Part shown: positions 11,760-11,919 of the stretch, one piece after another | Layout of the letters: each line of letters begins with the position of its first letter | Position numbering within the stretch: position 1 is the stretch's first letter | DNA from: UBA8522 sp035528895 | Lineage (GTDB): Bacteria; Acidobacteriota; Aminicenantia; Aminicenantales; UBA8522 | Reading direction: 5' to 3' | DNA: 11,919 bases | Assembly: GCA_035528895.1 (NCBI GenBank) | Contig: DATKXS010000192.1 | Span: 1-11,919, forward strand | Translations under genes and position numbers: made by a program | The notes under the pieces: generated by a model | Databases searched by the model: none | What the model was told of the DNA's origin: nothing | What the model saw: the letters and a program-made list of their open reading frames with translations, nothing else

Positions 11760-11794
11760 AATTATGGTGACACTAAGTGTCTCCATCCATAATT
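11760..11794. repeat. Palindromic GACACT repeat related to family C
   Basis: AATTATGG...GACACT is answered by AGTGTC...CCATAATT, forming a 35-base imperfect palindrome. The core GGTGACACTAA is shared with the family C terminal repeats, but the outer arm is AATTATGG instead of AATTAAGG. It ends one base before the stop codon of the gene at the right edge and could fold in its 3' end. Confidence 0.5.
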
Positions 11795-11795
11795 C

Positions 11796-11919
11796 TCAGG
11801 GCATGGACTCTTCTTTGCAGAAGGCGGGAAAAGGCAGGACCCGGACGCCGGCCTTCTCGTAGTCCCTGGTCCCCGTATGAACCTGATAGAGTCTCGGTAT
11901 ATTGATCCTCTCCTTGAAA
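11796..11919 (-). CDS. C-terminal 40 codons of an unidentified gene entering from the right
   Basis: On the minus strand the frame beginning at 11918 is open from the window edge to TGA at 11796-11798. It reads FKERINIPRLYQVHTGTRDY then EKAGVRVLPFPAFCKEESMP. Codon choice is GC-ending and gene-like, and the composition suggests a soluble, well-folded domain end (a strand VRVLPF after a helix DYEKAG). I cannot assign a family from 40 residues. The family C-like palindrome starts at its stop codon. Confidence 0.65.
   Translation of the reverse strand, partial: FKERINIPRLYQVHTGTRDYEKAGVRVLPFPAFCKEESMP

Noticed and set aside
1..11919. tRNA or rRNA genes
   Set aside because: No cloverleaf with a TTCGA-type T loop, CCA end or conserved rRNA segment was recognised by eye; a covariance search would settle it.

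Overview
The window looks like chromosomal DNA of a GC-rich, Gram-negative (diderm) bacterium with an anaerobic lifestyle. It encodes an Omp85-type outer-membrane barrel, an oxygen-sensitive class III ribonucleotide reductase with its radical-SAM activase, and a soluble Ser/Thr kinase fused to a TolB-like domain and TPRs. That last architecture is abundant in Acidobacteriota and Candidatus Aminicenantota. The taxonomic placement is inference from gene content only; no rRNA or ribosomal marker is present.

Layout. Positions 1-550 hold the 3' part of an ADPRM-like metallophosphoesterase. Positions 551-941 are a gene-free stretch with one miniature element inserted into another repeat. Positions 981-3143 encode the kinase-TolB-TPR protein. 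On the minus strand at 3225-4747 lie a STAS-domain protein and a BamA/TamA-like barrel, transcribed in that order. Positions 4925-5665 are a Phd/VapC-type toxin-antitoxin pair with its own promoter. On the minus strand, 9557 down to 5824 is a deoxynucleotide block: nrdD, a small CxxC redoxin, nrdG and, after a repeat-filled gap, dut. Positions 9919-10314 encode a YjbQ-family protein. The minus strand from 10336 to 11330 carries a small membrane-anchored protein and a Phd/RelE-type pair. The right end is repeat-rich and includes the last 40 codons of a gene that enters from outside.

How the genes work together. nrdD, redoxin and nrdG are tightly packed: 6 bases separate the first two and the last two overlap by 22 bases. 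They are preceded by a good sigma-70-like promoter and two 16-bp sites resembling NrdR boxes, exactly 16 bp apart. This suggests a redoxin-supplied, NrdR-controlled anaerobic RNR. dut lies downstream on the same strand and serves the same dNTP pool. The STAS protein and barrel share a strand and a strong promoter and probably form an operon.

Repeats. Three dispersed families sit between genes: A (CCTCTCCC hairpins), B (TCCTCCCCC hairpins) and C (GACACT-containing terminal inverted repeats). In addition, one 132-bp element has landed inside a family A hairpin. Another family A copy in the window matches the predicted empty site exactly, so the insertion and its 3-bp target duplication can be read directly. 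I did not find a clear undescribed defence or biosynthetic system. The most checkable novelties are the nested element, the tandem NrdR boxes with the redoxin-linked NrdD, and the family C miniature element.
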